Notes under the pieces: generated by a model
Seen by the model: only the letters and a program-made list of their open reading frames with translations
Databases searched by the model: none
Told to the model about the DNA's origin: nothing
In this document: positions 10,516 to 20,910 of the stretch, in pieces
Layout of the letters: each line of letters begins with the position of its first letter
Numbering within the stretch: the stretch's first letter is position 1
Source of the DNA: an uncultured Gammaproteobacteria bacterium
GTDB lineage: Bacteria; Pseudomonadota; Gammaproteobacteria; Pseudomonadales; Azotimanducaceae
Length of the DNA: 47,892 nt
NCBI GenBank assembly: GCA_913049815.1
Contig: CAJWYI010000003.1
Location: 1 to 47,892 of the forward strand
Direction: 5' to 3'
Program-made: the position numbers and the translations under genes

Positions 10516-12084
10516 TCAGTGTCTGAAGTGGCGCATGCCTGTAAATATCATCGCCATCCCTGCTTCGTTCGCCGCTGTTATCGCCTCATCGTCGCGAACT
10601 GAACCACCGGGTTGGATCACGGCAGTAATCCCGGCTTCGGCCGCAGCATCGATCCCATCACGGAACGGAAAGAACGCATCTGATGCCATGACCGAGCCAG
10701 GTACCACAAGACCCTCGTCAGCCGCCTTGATTCCGGCGATTCGCGCGCTGTAGACACGACTCATCTGACCAGCACCAATGCCGACCGTAGCGAGATCTTT
10801 CGCGTAAACGATCGCATTAGATTTCACGTATTTGGCGACTCGCCATGCGAACAGTAGGTCCGCTTCTTCTGCGGATGTTGGTGCGCGTTCCGTCACCACC
10901 TTCAACGCATCGTGAGAGAGGAGTTGATCATCGTTGTCCTGAACCAGTAAACCACCGCCCACACGTTTGAAGTCGCGCGGCACTAAAGCAGCACCTAAGT
11001 CACCTACCACCAACACCCGTACATTTTTCTTCTTCGCAAGTACGGTCCTCGCAACATCATCGACATCGGGTGCAACGATGACCTCGACAAACTGTTCGGC
11101 AATCGCGGCAGCGCTTTTTTTGTCGAGGATTCGATTGACCGCGATGATCCCACCAAAGGCGGACGTAGGATCCGTTGCGAACGCCCTTCGATAGGCTTCA
11201 TGAATCGTCTCAGCAACGGCAACACCACAGGGATTAGCGTGTTTGATGATGGCACACGCCGGATCGTCGAACGCAGCCACGCATGACAGTGCCGCGTCTG
11301 TATCGGCAACGTTGTTGTACGACAGCGCTTTCCCCTGGATCTGAGTTCCGCCCGCAACCTGCCCTTCCTTGGATCCTCCTGCCCCATAGAAAGCTGCGTT
11401 TTGGTGGGGATTTTCTCCATAGCGCATGTCTTCAATTTTTTGGAACTGCAGCGTTAACGAAGATGGAAACCGGTTGGGCTTCGCTTCTGGTCGAGGAAGC
11501 GAGGCCAGGTAATTGGCAATCGCCGCATCGTATGCTGCTACATGTTCGAACGCTTTGACCGCAAGTCGATAGCGCGTCGTGGAAGAAAGCGCACCATCTT
11601 TATCAGCCATCTCCCGAATGACAGCTGCATAGTCATCAACATCAACAACCACTGCGACGCGTGAAAAGTTCTTGGACGCAGAACGTAGCATTGCAGGACC
11701 GCCGATATCGATATCCTCTATCGCATCAGCAAACGTGGTTCCAGACTTTGCAATGGTCGACTCGAACGGATACAGGTTCACCACCACCAGATCGATCGGC
11801 GTGATGTTGTGGTCAGCCATTACCTGATCATCAATGCCAAGGCGGCCGAGCAATCCGCCATGAACGGCTGGGTGCAAGGTCTTGAGCCGGCCATCCATCA
11901 TTTCCGGAAACCCGGTATGGTCCGAGACTTCCCGAATAGCAACCCCGTTTTCTCTCAATACCCGAGCGGTTCCACCGGTCGAGAGTAACTGTACATTGTG
12001 GGTCGCGAGTGCCGCCCCAAAGGCATCTAGGTGCGTCTTGTCAGAAACACTGATCAGTGCTGTTCTGATTTTAATAACGTCCAT
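10516..12084 (-). CDS. purH: Bifunctional AICAR transformylase/IMP cyclohydrolase PurH
   Basis: 522 aa; [82 protein letters not shown]. Confidence 0.97.
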   Translation of the reverse strand: MDVIKIRTALISVSDKTHLDAFGAALATHNVQLLSTGGTARVLRENGVAIREVSDHTGFPEMMDGRLKTLHPAVHGGLLGRLGIDDQVMADHNITPIDLVVVNLYPFESTIAKSGTTFADAIEDIDIGGPAMLRSASKNFSRVAVVVDVDDYAAVIREMADKDGALSSTTRYRLAVKAFEHVAAYDAAIANYLASLPRPEAKPNRFPSSLTLQFQKIEDMRYGENPHQNAAFYGAGGSKEGQVAGGTQIQGKALSYNNVADTDAALSCVAAFDDPACAIIKHANPCGVAVAETIHEAYRRAFATDPTSAFGGIIAVNRILDKKSAAAIAEQFVEVIVAPDVDDVARTVLAKKKNVRVLVVGDLGAALVPRDFKRVGGGLLVQDNDDQLLSHDALKVVTERAPTSAEEADLLFAWRVAKYVKSNAIVYAKDLATVGIGAGQMSRVYSARIAGIKAADEGLVVPGSVMASDAFFPFRDGIDAAAEAGITAVIQPGGSVRDDEAITAANEAGMAMIFTGMRHFRH

Positions 12085-12111
12085 CCCATCACTCCGTTAG
12101 TTCGACGCGAT

Positions 12112-12402
12112 CTACAACATGCCGTATTTCTTAAGACGCGTCCGCAATGTACCTCGACTAACACCCAGCAGCTCCGCCGTGCGACTTTGGTTGTCTCCAG
12201 TATGGCGCATGGCACACTCCAGCAGCGGTTGTTCGACCTGACTCAGGACAAGTTCGTACAGGTCGTCAACCGTCTGTGCCTCCATAGCTCCGAGGTAGGC
12301 TTGTACTTCACGAGTCACTGCTTCACCCAGCGTCTCCGGTCGTTCGCTGTTGGGTGGTAAATCTTTGGTCGATTCATGATCGCCGTTCTGCTCTACCATC
12401 AC
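12112..12402 (-). CDS. fis: Fis family DNA-binding transcriptional regulator
   Basis: 96 aa; C-terminal HTH MRHTGDNQSRTAELLGVSRGTLRTRLKKYGML; immediately follows dusB (4-bp overlap), canonical dusB-fis pair. Confidence 0.94.
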   Translation of the reverse strand: MMVEQNGDHESTKDLPPNSERPETLGEAVTREVQAYLGAMEAQTVDDLYELVLSQVEQPLLECAMRHTGDNQSRTAELLGVSRGTLRTRLKKYGML

Positions 12403-13361
12403 GCCGCCCGTTGAGATGCATCGAAATAGTCAGCAATTAATGCGACTTGCTCATGACAATGCTCAAGTTGATTGAATCGCGCGAGCACGTCGCGATCATC
12501 GATCTGCCAACCCACGTGTTTTCTCGCAATCCGAACCCCCATCACTTCACCGTAGAAGACAGACAACGCTTCGACATGATGAATAATCTCGTCGCTGATG
12601 GTTTGCTGTTCCGGTGCCTTCAAATCGCATTCCCCGGCCAACGCGCGGTCAATATGCGCCGGTAACCAGGGCTCTTTCTGTACTGCACGACCCAACATGA
12701 GTGCAGCCGCACCCGTGGTCGATAACACCTGGCGTGCTTTATCGATACTCGTAATATCTCCGTTGGCGACGACGGGCATAGATACTGCGGCCACAACCCG
12801 GGCAATGGACTCATAGTCTACAGTTCCCTGAAACCGACAGGCCCTGGTGCGACCATGGACCGTCAGTAATGAAATGCCCGAATCCTCAGCGATGCGTGCA
12901 ACCGTCTCCGCATTCTGTTCGTCCCGTGACCACCCAAGACGAATTTTCAGCGTCACGGGTACGGTGACTGCAGAAACCACAGAATCCAGGATATCCTTAA
13001 CCAGGCGTTCGTCACGCAACAAGGCAGAGCCAGCGGCTTTACGACACACTTTTTTAGCCGGGCATCCCATGTTGATATCGATCAGTTGTGCGCCGTGCGA
13101 TTCGTTGTGAGCCGCGGCGTCTGCCATCATTGCAGGATCTGCACCCGCAATCTGTATCCATCTGGGACCAGGTTCGTCGTGGTATTGCATTCGCAAAGAT
13201 GATTTGCGGGTGTCCCACAGCCTACGATCAGATGTCACCATCTCCCCCACCATCCAATAAGCACCGTATCGTCGGCACATCGCACGAAATGGCCTGTCAG
13301 TGACGCCCGCCATGGGTGCGACGATCACGCGGCTGCTGTTTTCAAAAGGACCGATTTGCAT
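12399..13361 (-). CDS. dusB: tRNA-dihydrouridine synthase DusB
   Basis: VIVAPMAGVTDRPFR, IDINMGCPAKKVCRKAAGSALL, KIRLGW, VVANGDITS motifs. Confidence 0.95.
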   Translation of the reverse strand: MQIGPFENSSRVIVAPMAGVTDRPFRAMCRRYGAYWMVGEMVTSDRRLWDTRKSSLRMQYHDEPGPRWIQIAGADPAMMADAAAHNESHGAQLIDINMGCPAKKVCRKAAGSALLRDERLVKDILDSVVSAVTVPVTLKIRLGWSRDEQNAETVARIAEDSGISLLTVHGRTRACRFQGTVDYESIARVVAAVSMPVVANGDITSIDKARQVLSTTGAAALMLGRAVQKEPWLPAHIDRALAGECDLKAPEQQTISDEIIHHVEALSVFYGEVMGVRIARKHVGWQIDDRDVLARFNQLEHCHEQVALIADYFDASQRAA

Positions 13362-13444
13362 CAGGGTTTCGGCAAGGGAAGGTCGTTCAGCGAGCGCGCA
13401 TCATAACAATCGACACATGCTGCAACAATCGTAAGCGACAGGGT

Positions 13445-14803
13445 TTAACCAAGAGGAACCACCTCCTGAATCAGCTCAAGGGAGTAACCGAGCGCCTGAT
13501 CGCCGGGGTCTACCACTGACAAAGAAATTCGCACCTCGGTCTGTGGTGGAATGATGCGAACACCAGTCATTTCGCCCGCCAGGTACTCCGATGGCGCGAA
13601 CCTGCGTGCCGCGACCGCGTCCCCTGTCATCGAACTAAACCGAATATAAAGATCAGGAAAAGGCTGCTGAACCCCCGAATCATTCCTGATAACTGCATCC
13701 ACATTAAGCATGCCAGGTTTTTCGGGGACTTGCTTAACAACAAGATCACCCGCTGTCAGCTGTTCAGGATTGTTATAGGCAGGCACCTCGCAGCCAACGA
13801 CTCTACAGAGCGTCACATAGACTGGTCGAAACACTGTGTCCTGTGCGACGGCATCACGATCTAACCACAACCACTGGCCCGGTATACACAGGACCAGTAG
13901 TGCCGCCGCCGCCCACCACCAGTCAGATACCTGTTCTACATCCCCCCGGGGTCGCTCTTCAAAATCTTCCATTGGATCAATAGGGGGTTGTTCGTCCAGC
14001 GCCCTTTTGATCTGCACCGCAAACAATGCGGCATCGATTTCCTCTGGTACACCGGACGGAGCGACCGGACGGTCATCTAAATCTTCGTCACTTCCACTCG
14101 CGTTCGAGGGCGATCTCGAGGCGATGTCATCAGATAACTGACCACGGCGATCAGTTTCATCCTCCTCCAAAACTGCTCCCAGAAAATAGTCAAGATGTTC
14201 GGAAAATGCACCCTCCACTTCCTGCTCATCGATAGCATCGACTTCGTTTTCGGAAACTACTTCTGGATGATCATCTTGTGATCCCTCTTCATTGGGAAAA
14301 CCACGCTTGCCATCGAGTACTGCTTTTTTGTTCGGGTCTCTCTCGACGTGATCGGCATCAAGGATCAGAACTGATATCTCGTCGAGGGCACGAAATTCGT
14401 CGCTCTGCGTGGCGAATGACACGCCATCCAGACCCAAATCACTTTCATCATCACTGAAGGGCGCATCCTGAGACGTCTTGTCGTGTGCGTGAGCATCCTC
14501 TTCGTGGAAGAAAGGGTCGTCGGCTTCACTGTCCAGGACATCCTCGGGATCGTTTAGATCAGCGGAAAGATCACCATCTTCGTGATGGGCTGGCAAGTCT
14601 TGATCGCCATCCAAAGTCAGGCTTTCAGTCCAAGACTCGGTTGGAGAGCCGACTTCAATCAGATGATTACGCGCCGCAAAAATCTCCAAACAGGAACCAC
14701 AACGTACGGCACCGCTTGCAACCTCCAATTGATTTTCAATAATTCGGAAGGTTGTGTTGCACTGTGGACATCGAGTAATCAAGTCATCTGGCCACATGGA
14801 CAC
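13445..14803 (-). CDS. DUF3426 zinc-ribbon/MJ0042-type membrane protein with long acidic linker
   Basis: N-terminal CPQCNTTFRIIENQLEVASGAVRCGSCLEIF zinc ribbon, ~220 aa Asp/Glu-rich region, one TM segment (WWWAAAALLVLCIPGQWLWL), C-terminal DUF3426-like domain; adjacent to prmA. Confidence 0.8.
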   Translation of the reverse strand: MSMWPDDLITRCPQCNTTFRIIENQLEVASGAVRCGSCLEIFAARNHLIEVGSPTESWTESLTLDGDQDLPAHHEDGDLSADLNDPEDVLDSEADDPFFHEEDAHAHDKTSQDAPFSDDESDLGLDGVSFATQSDEFRALDEISVLILDADHVERDPNKKAVLDGKRGFPNEEGSQDDHPEVVSENEVDAIDEQEVEGAFSEHLDYFLGAVLEEDETDRRGQLSDDIASRSPSNASGSDEDLDDRPVAPSGVPEEIDAALFAVQIKRALDEQPPIDPMEDFEERPRGDVEQVSDWWWAAAALLVLCIPGQWLWLDRDAVAQDTVFRPVYVTLCRVVGCEVPAYNNPEQLTAGDLVVKQVPEKPGMLNVDAVIRNDSGVQQPFPDLYIRFSSMTGDAVAARRFAPSEYLAGEMTGVRIIPPQTEVRISLSVVDPGDQALGYSLELIQEVVPLG

Positions 14804-14804
14804 C

Positions 14805-15686
14805 TCATTCGACCGGTCGGCGACCGGTTAGTCGGACCCAGCCATCTCGAATCACAGGCTCATCAAATTGGATATTTTGGTATGACCCCATGACCCAGTC
14901 GGCCTGGCTTTCCATGATGCCTGACAGCACTAGCCGCCCGCCTGACTTCAGCGCATTCTCGATTTTGGTAGACAGTGTTACCAAAGGATCCGCAAGGATA
15001 TTGGCAACGACAACATCAAAGTCTGTTTCAACATTCTGACCAACCCCTATGAAATTCACGACATCATCGACATGATTCCGGGCCGCATTCTGATGAGCAG
15101 CGGTCAGCGCCTGTGGATCGTTGTCAATAGCAACGATTGCACCTGCACCTAGTTTCACGGCTGCAATCATCAGTATCCCCGAACCACAGCCGTAGTCCAG
15201 CAACTTCTCTCCACCCTGTATCGCCATGTCGAGCCATTCGAGGCAAAGCGCGGTAGTCGCATGTGTCCCTGTACCAAAGGCAAGTCCGGGATCGAGATCC
15301 ACGACGACAGCGTTAGGCTCATCCACACTATGACCCGTCGGGCATATCCACAGTCGATGGCCAAACTTCATCGGTTGAAATCGCGACATCCAGACACGTT
15401 CCCAGGCCTGGTCTCGAATACTCTCGTATTGAACAGCGAGTCCCAGCGCTTGCAGCGTCACCAGCACCGGTTCTATTTCCACCTCTTCCTCAAACATCGC
15501 GCTCAGCCTGACCGTTTCCCAAAGAGGAGTCTCACCAGGCGCCGGCTCAAGCAGATCTATCCCGCTATCATCCATCATCGTGACCGAAACCGCCCCAAGC
15601 TCCCAACAACACCGCTCGACATCATCAGCCGCATCCTGGGATACCGTCATCGTCAGTTGATGCCACTTCACGGGTTGCTGACTCAA
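14805..15686 (-). CDS. prmA: Ribosomal protein L11 methyltransferase PrmA
   Basis: LDPGLAFGTGTHATTALCLEWL, LLDYGCGSGILMIAAVKLGA, VVANILADPL. Confidence 0.95.
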   Translation of the reverse strand: MSQQPVKWHQLTMTVSQDAADDVERCCWELGAVSVTMMDDSGIDLLEPAPGETPLWETVRLSAMFEEEVEIEPVLVTLQALGLAVQYESIRDQAWERVWMSRFQPMKFGHRLWICPTGHSVDEPNAVVVDLDPGLAFGTGTHATTALCLEWLDMAIQGGEKLLDYGCGSGILMIAAVKLGAGAIVAIDNDPQALTAAHQNAARNHVDDVVNFIGVGQNVETDFDVVVANILADPLVTLSTKIENALKSGGRLVLSGIMESQADWVMGSYQNIQFDEPVIRDGWVRLTGRRPVE

Positions 15687-17041
15687 CGGCTGTACCGTCG
15701 TCGGCGCCAGTCGATCAAGAGTTGTTCGATAAATCCGGTATGAACGTGGCCTTCGCGAAACGCCTCATTCGTCATTATCCGTTGGTGTAAGGTCAGATTC
15801 GTTGCAATACCAGCAATGTTCAATTCAGCCAGGGCCCGTCGCCCCCGCGTCATACACTCTGTCCTGTCTCGTCCTTTGAAGATGATCTTAGCGATCAGGG
15901 AATCATATTGATGAGGGATAGCCTCACCGGCGCGGACATGGGTGTCCACACGCACACCGATCCCTGCCGGTAGCTCAAAGACCTTAACGTCCCCCGGGGA
16001 CGGCGAGACATGACCCGTCTCAACATCCAGTGTCTCCGCGTTCAATCGACATTCAATGGCATGCCCCTTAATCACCACATCGTTCTGGGAGAAAGGGAGA
16101 TGCTCTGCGGACGCAATCTGCAACTGCGCTTTAACAAGATCCACTCCGGTCACTTCCTCGGTCACCGGATGTTCCACCTGAATACGACCATTCGCCTCAA
16201 TGAAGTAGAACGCGCCATCCTCATATAGGAATTCGAAGGTCCCCGCATTTCGATAGTTAAGCGCCGACGCCGCTGTTACTGCGATGTTGCACACCTCGTC
16301 GAGTTGTTGATGACTAATTCCGAACGCAGGTGCTTCTTCCAATACCTTCTGATGACGTCTCTGTAACGAACACTCTCGGGTCCCAAGATGTACAACCTGA
16401 CCGGCACCATCGCCCAAGAGTTGGACTTCAATATGTCGTGGAGCCTCAAGAAACTTCTCAAGGTACATCTCGTCTCGTCCAAATCCAACACGTGCCTCGG
16501 CCTGCGCCTGCTCAAACTCAGTCGCCATATGACGAGATTCACGAACAATTCTGATTCCACGACCACCACCGCCGTAGGCTGCTTTCAACAATACCGGATA
16601 GCCAATTTCCTCAGCAGCATTGGCAGCCTCCGATGCATCTGCCAGAAATGGGGTACCCGGAAGCACCGGCACGCCAGTCTTAAAGAGGCGTTGGCGGGCT
16701 GCAGACTTATCACCCAACAAGCGAAGTTGCTCTGCCGTCGGACCAACGAATACAAGTCCTTCTGACGTAACGAGATCAGCGAACTCTGCATTTTCGGACA
16801 GAAAGCCATAGCCCGGATGAATCGCGTCACAACCACGGCTTTGGGCAGCCGCAACAAACGGGGCACCTTCAAGATAGCTTCGCGCGCTGACACAAACGGT
16901 GTCATCCGCGAGCGCCAGATAACGTTGAAGGTCATCGACACGGGAGTGCGCAATGACAACCTCAATGTCCAGTTCCCGACATGCGCGGAGAATACGAACC
17001 GCAATCTCGCCCCGGTTCGCAATGAGCAGGCGCTTGATCAC
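15683..17041 (-). CDS. accC: Acetyl-CoA carboxylase biotin carboxylase subunit AccC
   Basis: KRLLIANRGEIAVRILRACRELDI, HPGYGFLSENAEFA, KAAYGGGGRGIRIV, EANGRIQVEHPVTEEVTG. Confidence 0.97.
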   Translation of the reverse strand: MIKRLLIANRGEIAVRILRACRELDIEVVIAHSRVDDLQRYLALADDTVCVSARSYLEGAPFVAAAQSRGCDAIHPGYGFLSENAEFADLVTSEGLVFVGPTAEQLRLLGDKSAARQRLFKTGVPVLPGTPFLADASEAANAAEEIGYPVLLKAAYGGGGRGIRIVRESRHMATEFEQAQAEARVGFGRDEMYLEKFLEAPRHIEVQLLGDGAGQVVHLGTRECSLQRRHQKVLEEAPAFGISHQQLDEVCNIAVTAASALNYRNAGTFEFLYEDGAFYFIEANGRIQVEHPVTEEVTGVDLVKAQLQIASAEHLPFSQNDVVIKGHAIECRLNAETLDVETGHVSPSPGDVKVFELPAGIGVRVDTHVRAGEAIPHQYDSLIAKIIFKGRDRTECMTRGRRALAELNIAGIATNLTLHQRIMTNEAFREGHVHTGFIEQLLIDWRRRRYSR

Positions 17042-17068
17042 AGTGTGTTCTCGTTAACCAGGCGTGCG

Positions 17069-17515
17069 TCAGGTGAGCGTAAAAATCGGCTGATCAAACT
17101 CGACCGCATCCTCGTTTCGAACAAGTACCGCTTCAACGACACCGGCGACCTCAGCTTTGACCTCGTTCATCATCTTCATGGACTCGATGATGCAGAGTAT
17201 ATCGCCTACTTTGACACGGCTACCCACATCAACAAAGGATGGCGATCCTGGGGAGGGCGCACGATAAAACGTACCCACCATGGGTGCTCGAATAACTTCG
17301 CCATGGGTGTCTTCTACGGACACCATCGGTGATTCCATCACGACTGACGGAACATGGTCTGGGGACGCTGCAGGAAACTGCGGAGTCATCACGAATGGTG
17401 CGTGATGACCCGCTCGACTGATCCTAACTGTATCATCACCTTCACGGACCTCAATCTCGGTAAGATCAGATTCTTCCATAAGTTCGATCAGTTTCTTGAT
17501 CTTTCGGATATCCAT
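17069..17515 (-). CDS. accB: Acetyl-CoA carboxylase biotin carboxyl carrier protein AccB
   Basis: MDIRKIKKLIELMEESDLTEIEVREGDDTVRI; biotinylation site IIESMKMMNEVKAE. Confidence 0.95.
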   Translation of the reverse strand: MDIRKIKKLIELMEESDLTEIEVREGDDTVRISRAGHHAPFVMTPQFPAASPDHVPSVVMESPMVSVEDTHGEVIRAPMVGTFYRAPSPGSPSFVDVGSRVKVGDILCIIESMKMMNEVKAEVAGVVEAVLVRNEDAVEFDQPIFTLT

Positions 17516-17581
17516 GATGTGCTTCTTCTTCCGTTGGGGGACTCTGCTTGCGATGGGGTCCTTTCTTCATGGAGGACTCTA

Positions 17582-18037
17582 TCAGCCACCGATGTGATCG
17601 ACCGCCGCAGCCAGGGCGTATTCGTAGCCAGCTGATCCCAGACCGGCGATGGTCCCAATCGCAATATCAGCAAGGTAGGAGTGATGACGAAACGCCTCCC
17701 GTGCATGGACGTTCGATAGATGCACTTCGATAAACGGTATCTCGACCCCGAGGAGGGCATCCCTAATAGCGACACTGGTATGTGTAAACGCGGCTGGATT
17801 GATCACGATAAACGCAACACCTGATGTTTTTGCATTATGGATCGCATCTACTAGGGTGCCTTCATTGGAAGATTGTGTCGTGGTCAGTTGATGACCTGAC
17901 TCCGCCGCCAGTGAGCGCAAGCGTTCGTCGATCTCAAAAAGCGTCTCATTGCCATAGAGTTCAGGCTCACGGGTACCCAGCAGATTGAGATTTGGACCAT
18001 GTAAAACGAGTATTGTGGCCATGGATGCCTCGGTCAC
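17582..18037 (-). CDS. aroQ: Type II 3-dehydroquinate dehydratase AroQ
   Basis: [54 protein letters not shown]. Confidence 0.95.
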   Translation of the reverse strand: MTEASMATILVLHGPNLNLLGTREPELYGNETLFEIDERLRSLAAESGHQLTTTQSSNEGTLVDAIHNAKTSGVAFIVINPAAFTHTSVAIRDALLGVEIPFIEVHLSNVHAREAFRHHSYLADIAIGTIAGLGSAGYEYALAAAVDHIGG

Positions 18038-18058
18038 GTTTCTCGAAATTCTAAGCGA

Positions 18059-18643
18059 TCACGCGATATTTAGCAGCATATTAAGGGAATTTATCTCAGG
18101 TTCGCGAACGACAACAGAGGATTTTAGATGGTCGAGCCTGGTCAGTCTCAGCGTGCGCTTTTGTGGCAAATAGCACAATCCCGATTCCGCACACCCCTGA
18201 TATTCGACCTCAATAGTCATTTCATCACGATCGGACTCAATCGGTAGCGACACCTCAAGATAATGATGATAGACCTGTACCTTCCCAAAATACTCGTCCT
18301 CTCGCTCTTGTCCATCTTCAATACCGGGTTCCCCACTCAAGGGCACGGACGGACGAAAATCCAGTTTGTGTCTGTAAAGGTAGTATCCATCCGCGATCGT
18401 CCACCTGAGCAGGATAGTGTTCTCCTGCAGGTCTCCTGTCAGCACAAAGGCCTGGTCCACCGGGAGAAACTCGCTTTCCCCTGACGAGATTGGTGCGGCG
18501 GTCACCTGTTGTATCAACGTCAGCAGTATCATTACCAGGACTAACGGGATCATGACACGGGCTCGTTTCCACTGATTCATCAGCGTTACAAGCGCTGAGA
18601 GTGTTGCCAAGTTGCTTGGGTTCATGCATCCGATCATTCGCAA
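18059..18643 (-). CDS. Stand-alone DsbD N-terminal (nDsbD/alpha) domain protein; lacks transmembrane and thioredoxin domains
   Basis: Signal peptide, then FLPVDQAFVLTG...WTIADGYYLYRHKLDF and VEYQGCAESGLCYLPQKRTLRL (nDsbD Cys pair); ORF ends shortly after this domain and aroQ starts 21 bp later. Confidence 0.82.
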   Translation of the reverse strand: MRMIGCMNPSNLATLSALVTLMNQWKRARVMIPLVLVMILLTLIQQVTAAPISSGESEFLPVDQAFVLTGDLQENTILLRWTIADGYYLYRHKLDFRPSVPLSGEPGIEDGQEREDEYFGKVQVYHHYLEVSLPIESDRDEMTIEVEYQGCAESGLCYLPQKRTLRLTRLDHLKSSVVVREPEINSLNMLLNIA

Positions 18644-18838
18644 TCCAGTAAAATCTCATCGATGCCGCATGGTTTGCCCATCAGCGATATTCCTGGTTCA
18701 GTGAACGATTTTTTTCGACGGCAAAATCGATCACTTCTTTATGCTGCACCTCCGTGCGCCTCACAATGACTTCCTGTCTCTGGCCGTTGCGCTGTCCTAT
18801 GTTTATGATCCGCGCATTGCCGATATCTTACTAGTTCT

Positions 18839-19555
18839 GTGAACCGTTACCTATCAGATTGCCACGGATATAACGCCGCCCTTCAAGTCGATGCTGCGCG
18901 CGTGCTCATTTTGGTCTGCGCACTGTCCGGTCTTGCCAGCTGCCAGACCATCGATGATTCAGAAAGCACGACTACCCTACCTTCGGGCACGACTGCTATC
19001 CGGTCCACGGCTCAACTGAAGATTGATACACGCCTCGCGATGGATCGCGGTCATCTTGTTGAGCCGTACGAACACAGTGCCACCCAGCTTATCCTCAAAG
19101 TTCTGGAAAAAAGCCCCGATGACGAATCGATACTTCTGATGCGATCCGACCTCTCAGAATCAATCATGGCCGTTGCACTCGACTTGATCAGCGATGAAAG
19201 ACTAATCGCGGCAGGTGAGATGTTGAACCATGCTCGCGTGCTGGACCCTGATCACCCGAACCTGCCGGCAGTCACTCGGAGATTGAAAATCGCCAGTCAG
19301 TCAGTGAGCGAAACCCTAAAGATCCATCCTGCTAATCTAAGTGGGCGTTCCTCAACGCTTCGACGCCAACTCAGCATCCTAGGTCAACGCATCGTCGAGG
19401 AGAATGCGAAGATCACCATCAGATCAAGCAATGATGCATCCGCCCGATGGATCTACCAGCAACTAAGCCAGGACGTCGCTCGACGTATCTCAGCCACCAT
19501 GGAATACGGCGCACCCGTGGCGATCATCATCCGCTGGCCTCGGCCCAAGGGTTGA
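18839..19555 (+). CDS. Hypothetical protein with lipoprotein-like signal (GLASCQ lipobox), GTG start
   Basis: 238 aa; VLILVCALSGLASCQTIDD; no family recognised; upstream of and co-oriented with the DUF2333-like gene. Confidence 0.6.
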   Translation: MNRYLSDCHGYNAALQVDAARVLILVCALSGLASCQTIDDSESTTTLPSGTTAIRSTAQLKIDTRLAMDRGHLVEPYEHSATQLILKVLEKSPDDESILLMRSDLSESIMAVALDLISDERLIAAGEMLNHARVLDPDHPNLPAVTRRLKIASQSVSETLKIHPANLSGRSSTLRRQLSILGQRIVEENAKITIRSSNDASARWIYQQLSQDVARRISATMEYGAPVAIIIRWPRPKG

Positions 19556-19685
19556 GTGTCTTCCGCATCCCACGCGGATCCTATGGAATTTTCATGTTAT
19601 CTGCCTTCTACCCCCTTAGAGAGTTCATGCTGCGGCCTCTTTTCGCTAACATCGAAACCAGGGCTGAACCAAAGACCGAACGGAA

Positions 19686-20726
19686 TTGACGATGGAACTG
19701 AAAACAAGCGTTTCCGATTTTCTTGAGACCTCGTCGATCATTAGTACTATCGGACGCGCAACCGCGATCACTCTGTCATTGCTTTTAATTTTGATCGGCA
19801 TTCTGGGATTCATCTGGGATACTGAACCAGGCCTTTTTGATATCGCCGCTATAACAGAGGAACGTACCGCGCCTCTAGGCGCCCGAGTGGTGATCGGCAG
19901 TACTACGGTTGCAACCACTATCGAAATGGCCAACACCCTGCTTGCCAAGCCAGGTGGCTATCTTGAGAACGATCTGGCACCCCCTGGGGTATGGATGGAC
20001 AACATACCCAACTGGGAGTTTGGTGTCCTTGTTCAGATTCGGGACATGGTCAGAATCATGCGTAAAACATTGAGTCGATCTCAATCACAATCGCAGGAAG
20101 ATGCGGACCTCATTACGGCGGAAAATCAGTTTTATTTTGATTCCAATAGCTGGATTCTGCCGGATACCGAAGGTGAGTATGCTCAGGGGATGATCGCACT
20201 GACGTCCTACCTTGAACGTCTGGGTGATGACAATTTACAGGACGCTCAATTTTACGCCCGTGCAGATAATCTTCAGGCCTGGCTTGCAGAAGTCGAAACA
20301 CGGTTGGGCAGCCTCTCTCAGCGACTCAGTGCGAGTGTCGGGAAACGACAACTGGATGTTTCTCTGGCAGGAGATAGCGCGGCCTCACAATCAACCGCAA
20401 CCAATCGGGATTCGGAAGTCAAAACACCCTATTTCGAACTCGACGACACGTTCTACGAAGCAAGGGGGACAACCTGGGCACTGATCCATCTGCTGCGTGC
20501 CATTGAAGTCGATTTCCACGATGTCCTGGTCAAGAAAAACGCGTTGGTGAGCCTACAGCAGATCATTCGTGAACTCGAACCGACACAGGAAACTGTCTGG
20601 AGCCCCATCCTACTAAACGGCAGTGGTTTGGGTGTCCTCGCCAACCACTCGCTGGTCATGGGCTCCCATGTATCACGCGCCAACGCCGCCATCATCGACC
20701 TACGAACACTACTCACCGAAGGCTGA
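19686..20726 (+). CDS. DUF2333-family membrane-anchored protein
   Basis: 346 aa; single N-terminal TM, WILPDTEGEYAQGMIALTSYLERL...FYARADNLQAWLAEVETRLGSLSQRLSASV resembles DUF2333. Confidence 0.7.
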   Translation: MTMELKTSVSDFLETSSIISTIGRATAITLSLLLILIGILGFIWDTEPGLFDIAAITEERTAPLGARVVIGSTTVATTIEMANTLLAKPGGYLENDLAPPGVWMDNIPNWEFGVLVQIRDMVRIMRKTLSRSQSQSQEDADLITAENQFYFDSNSWILPDTEGEYAQGMIALTSYLERLGDDNLQDAQFYARADNLQAWLAEVETRLGSLSQRLSASVGKRQLDVSLAGDSAASQSTATNRDSEVKTPYFELDDTFYEARGTTWALIHLLRAIEVDFHDVLVKKNALVSLQQIIRELEPTQETVWSPILLNGSGLGVLANHSLVMGSHVSRANAAIIDLRTLLTEG

Positions 20727-20910
20727 GGGTAAATAGCCCTCATGTGGGTATCCGCTTTCAGCGCAGGCCACCTTGGTGCGCGCTTCTCCTAATGCGCCCT
20801 AACACCAAGATGGAGGTGACTTCACCCCGGATGCCGACTTCTGTAATATGCGCGCTTTGACGGTGGCCCTATCCGGTCATTACAACAATTAAGCAAAACC
20901 GGTACTTATT

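Noticed and set aside
13445-14803. Long acidic region of the DUF3426 protein as a novel domain
   Set aside because: Acidic low-complexity linkers are common in this family; nothing specific seen.
18661-18840. Two short overlapping frames (MPHGLPISDIPGSVNDFF... and MLHLRAPHNDFLSLAVALSYVYDPRIADILLVL) upstream of the GTG gene
   Set aside because: Could be a frameshifted gene remnant, but no family recognised and too short to support.
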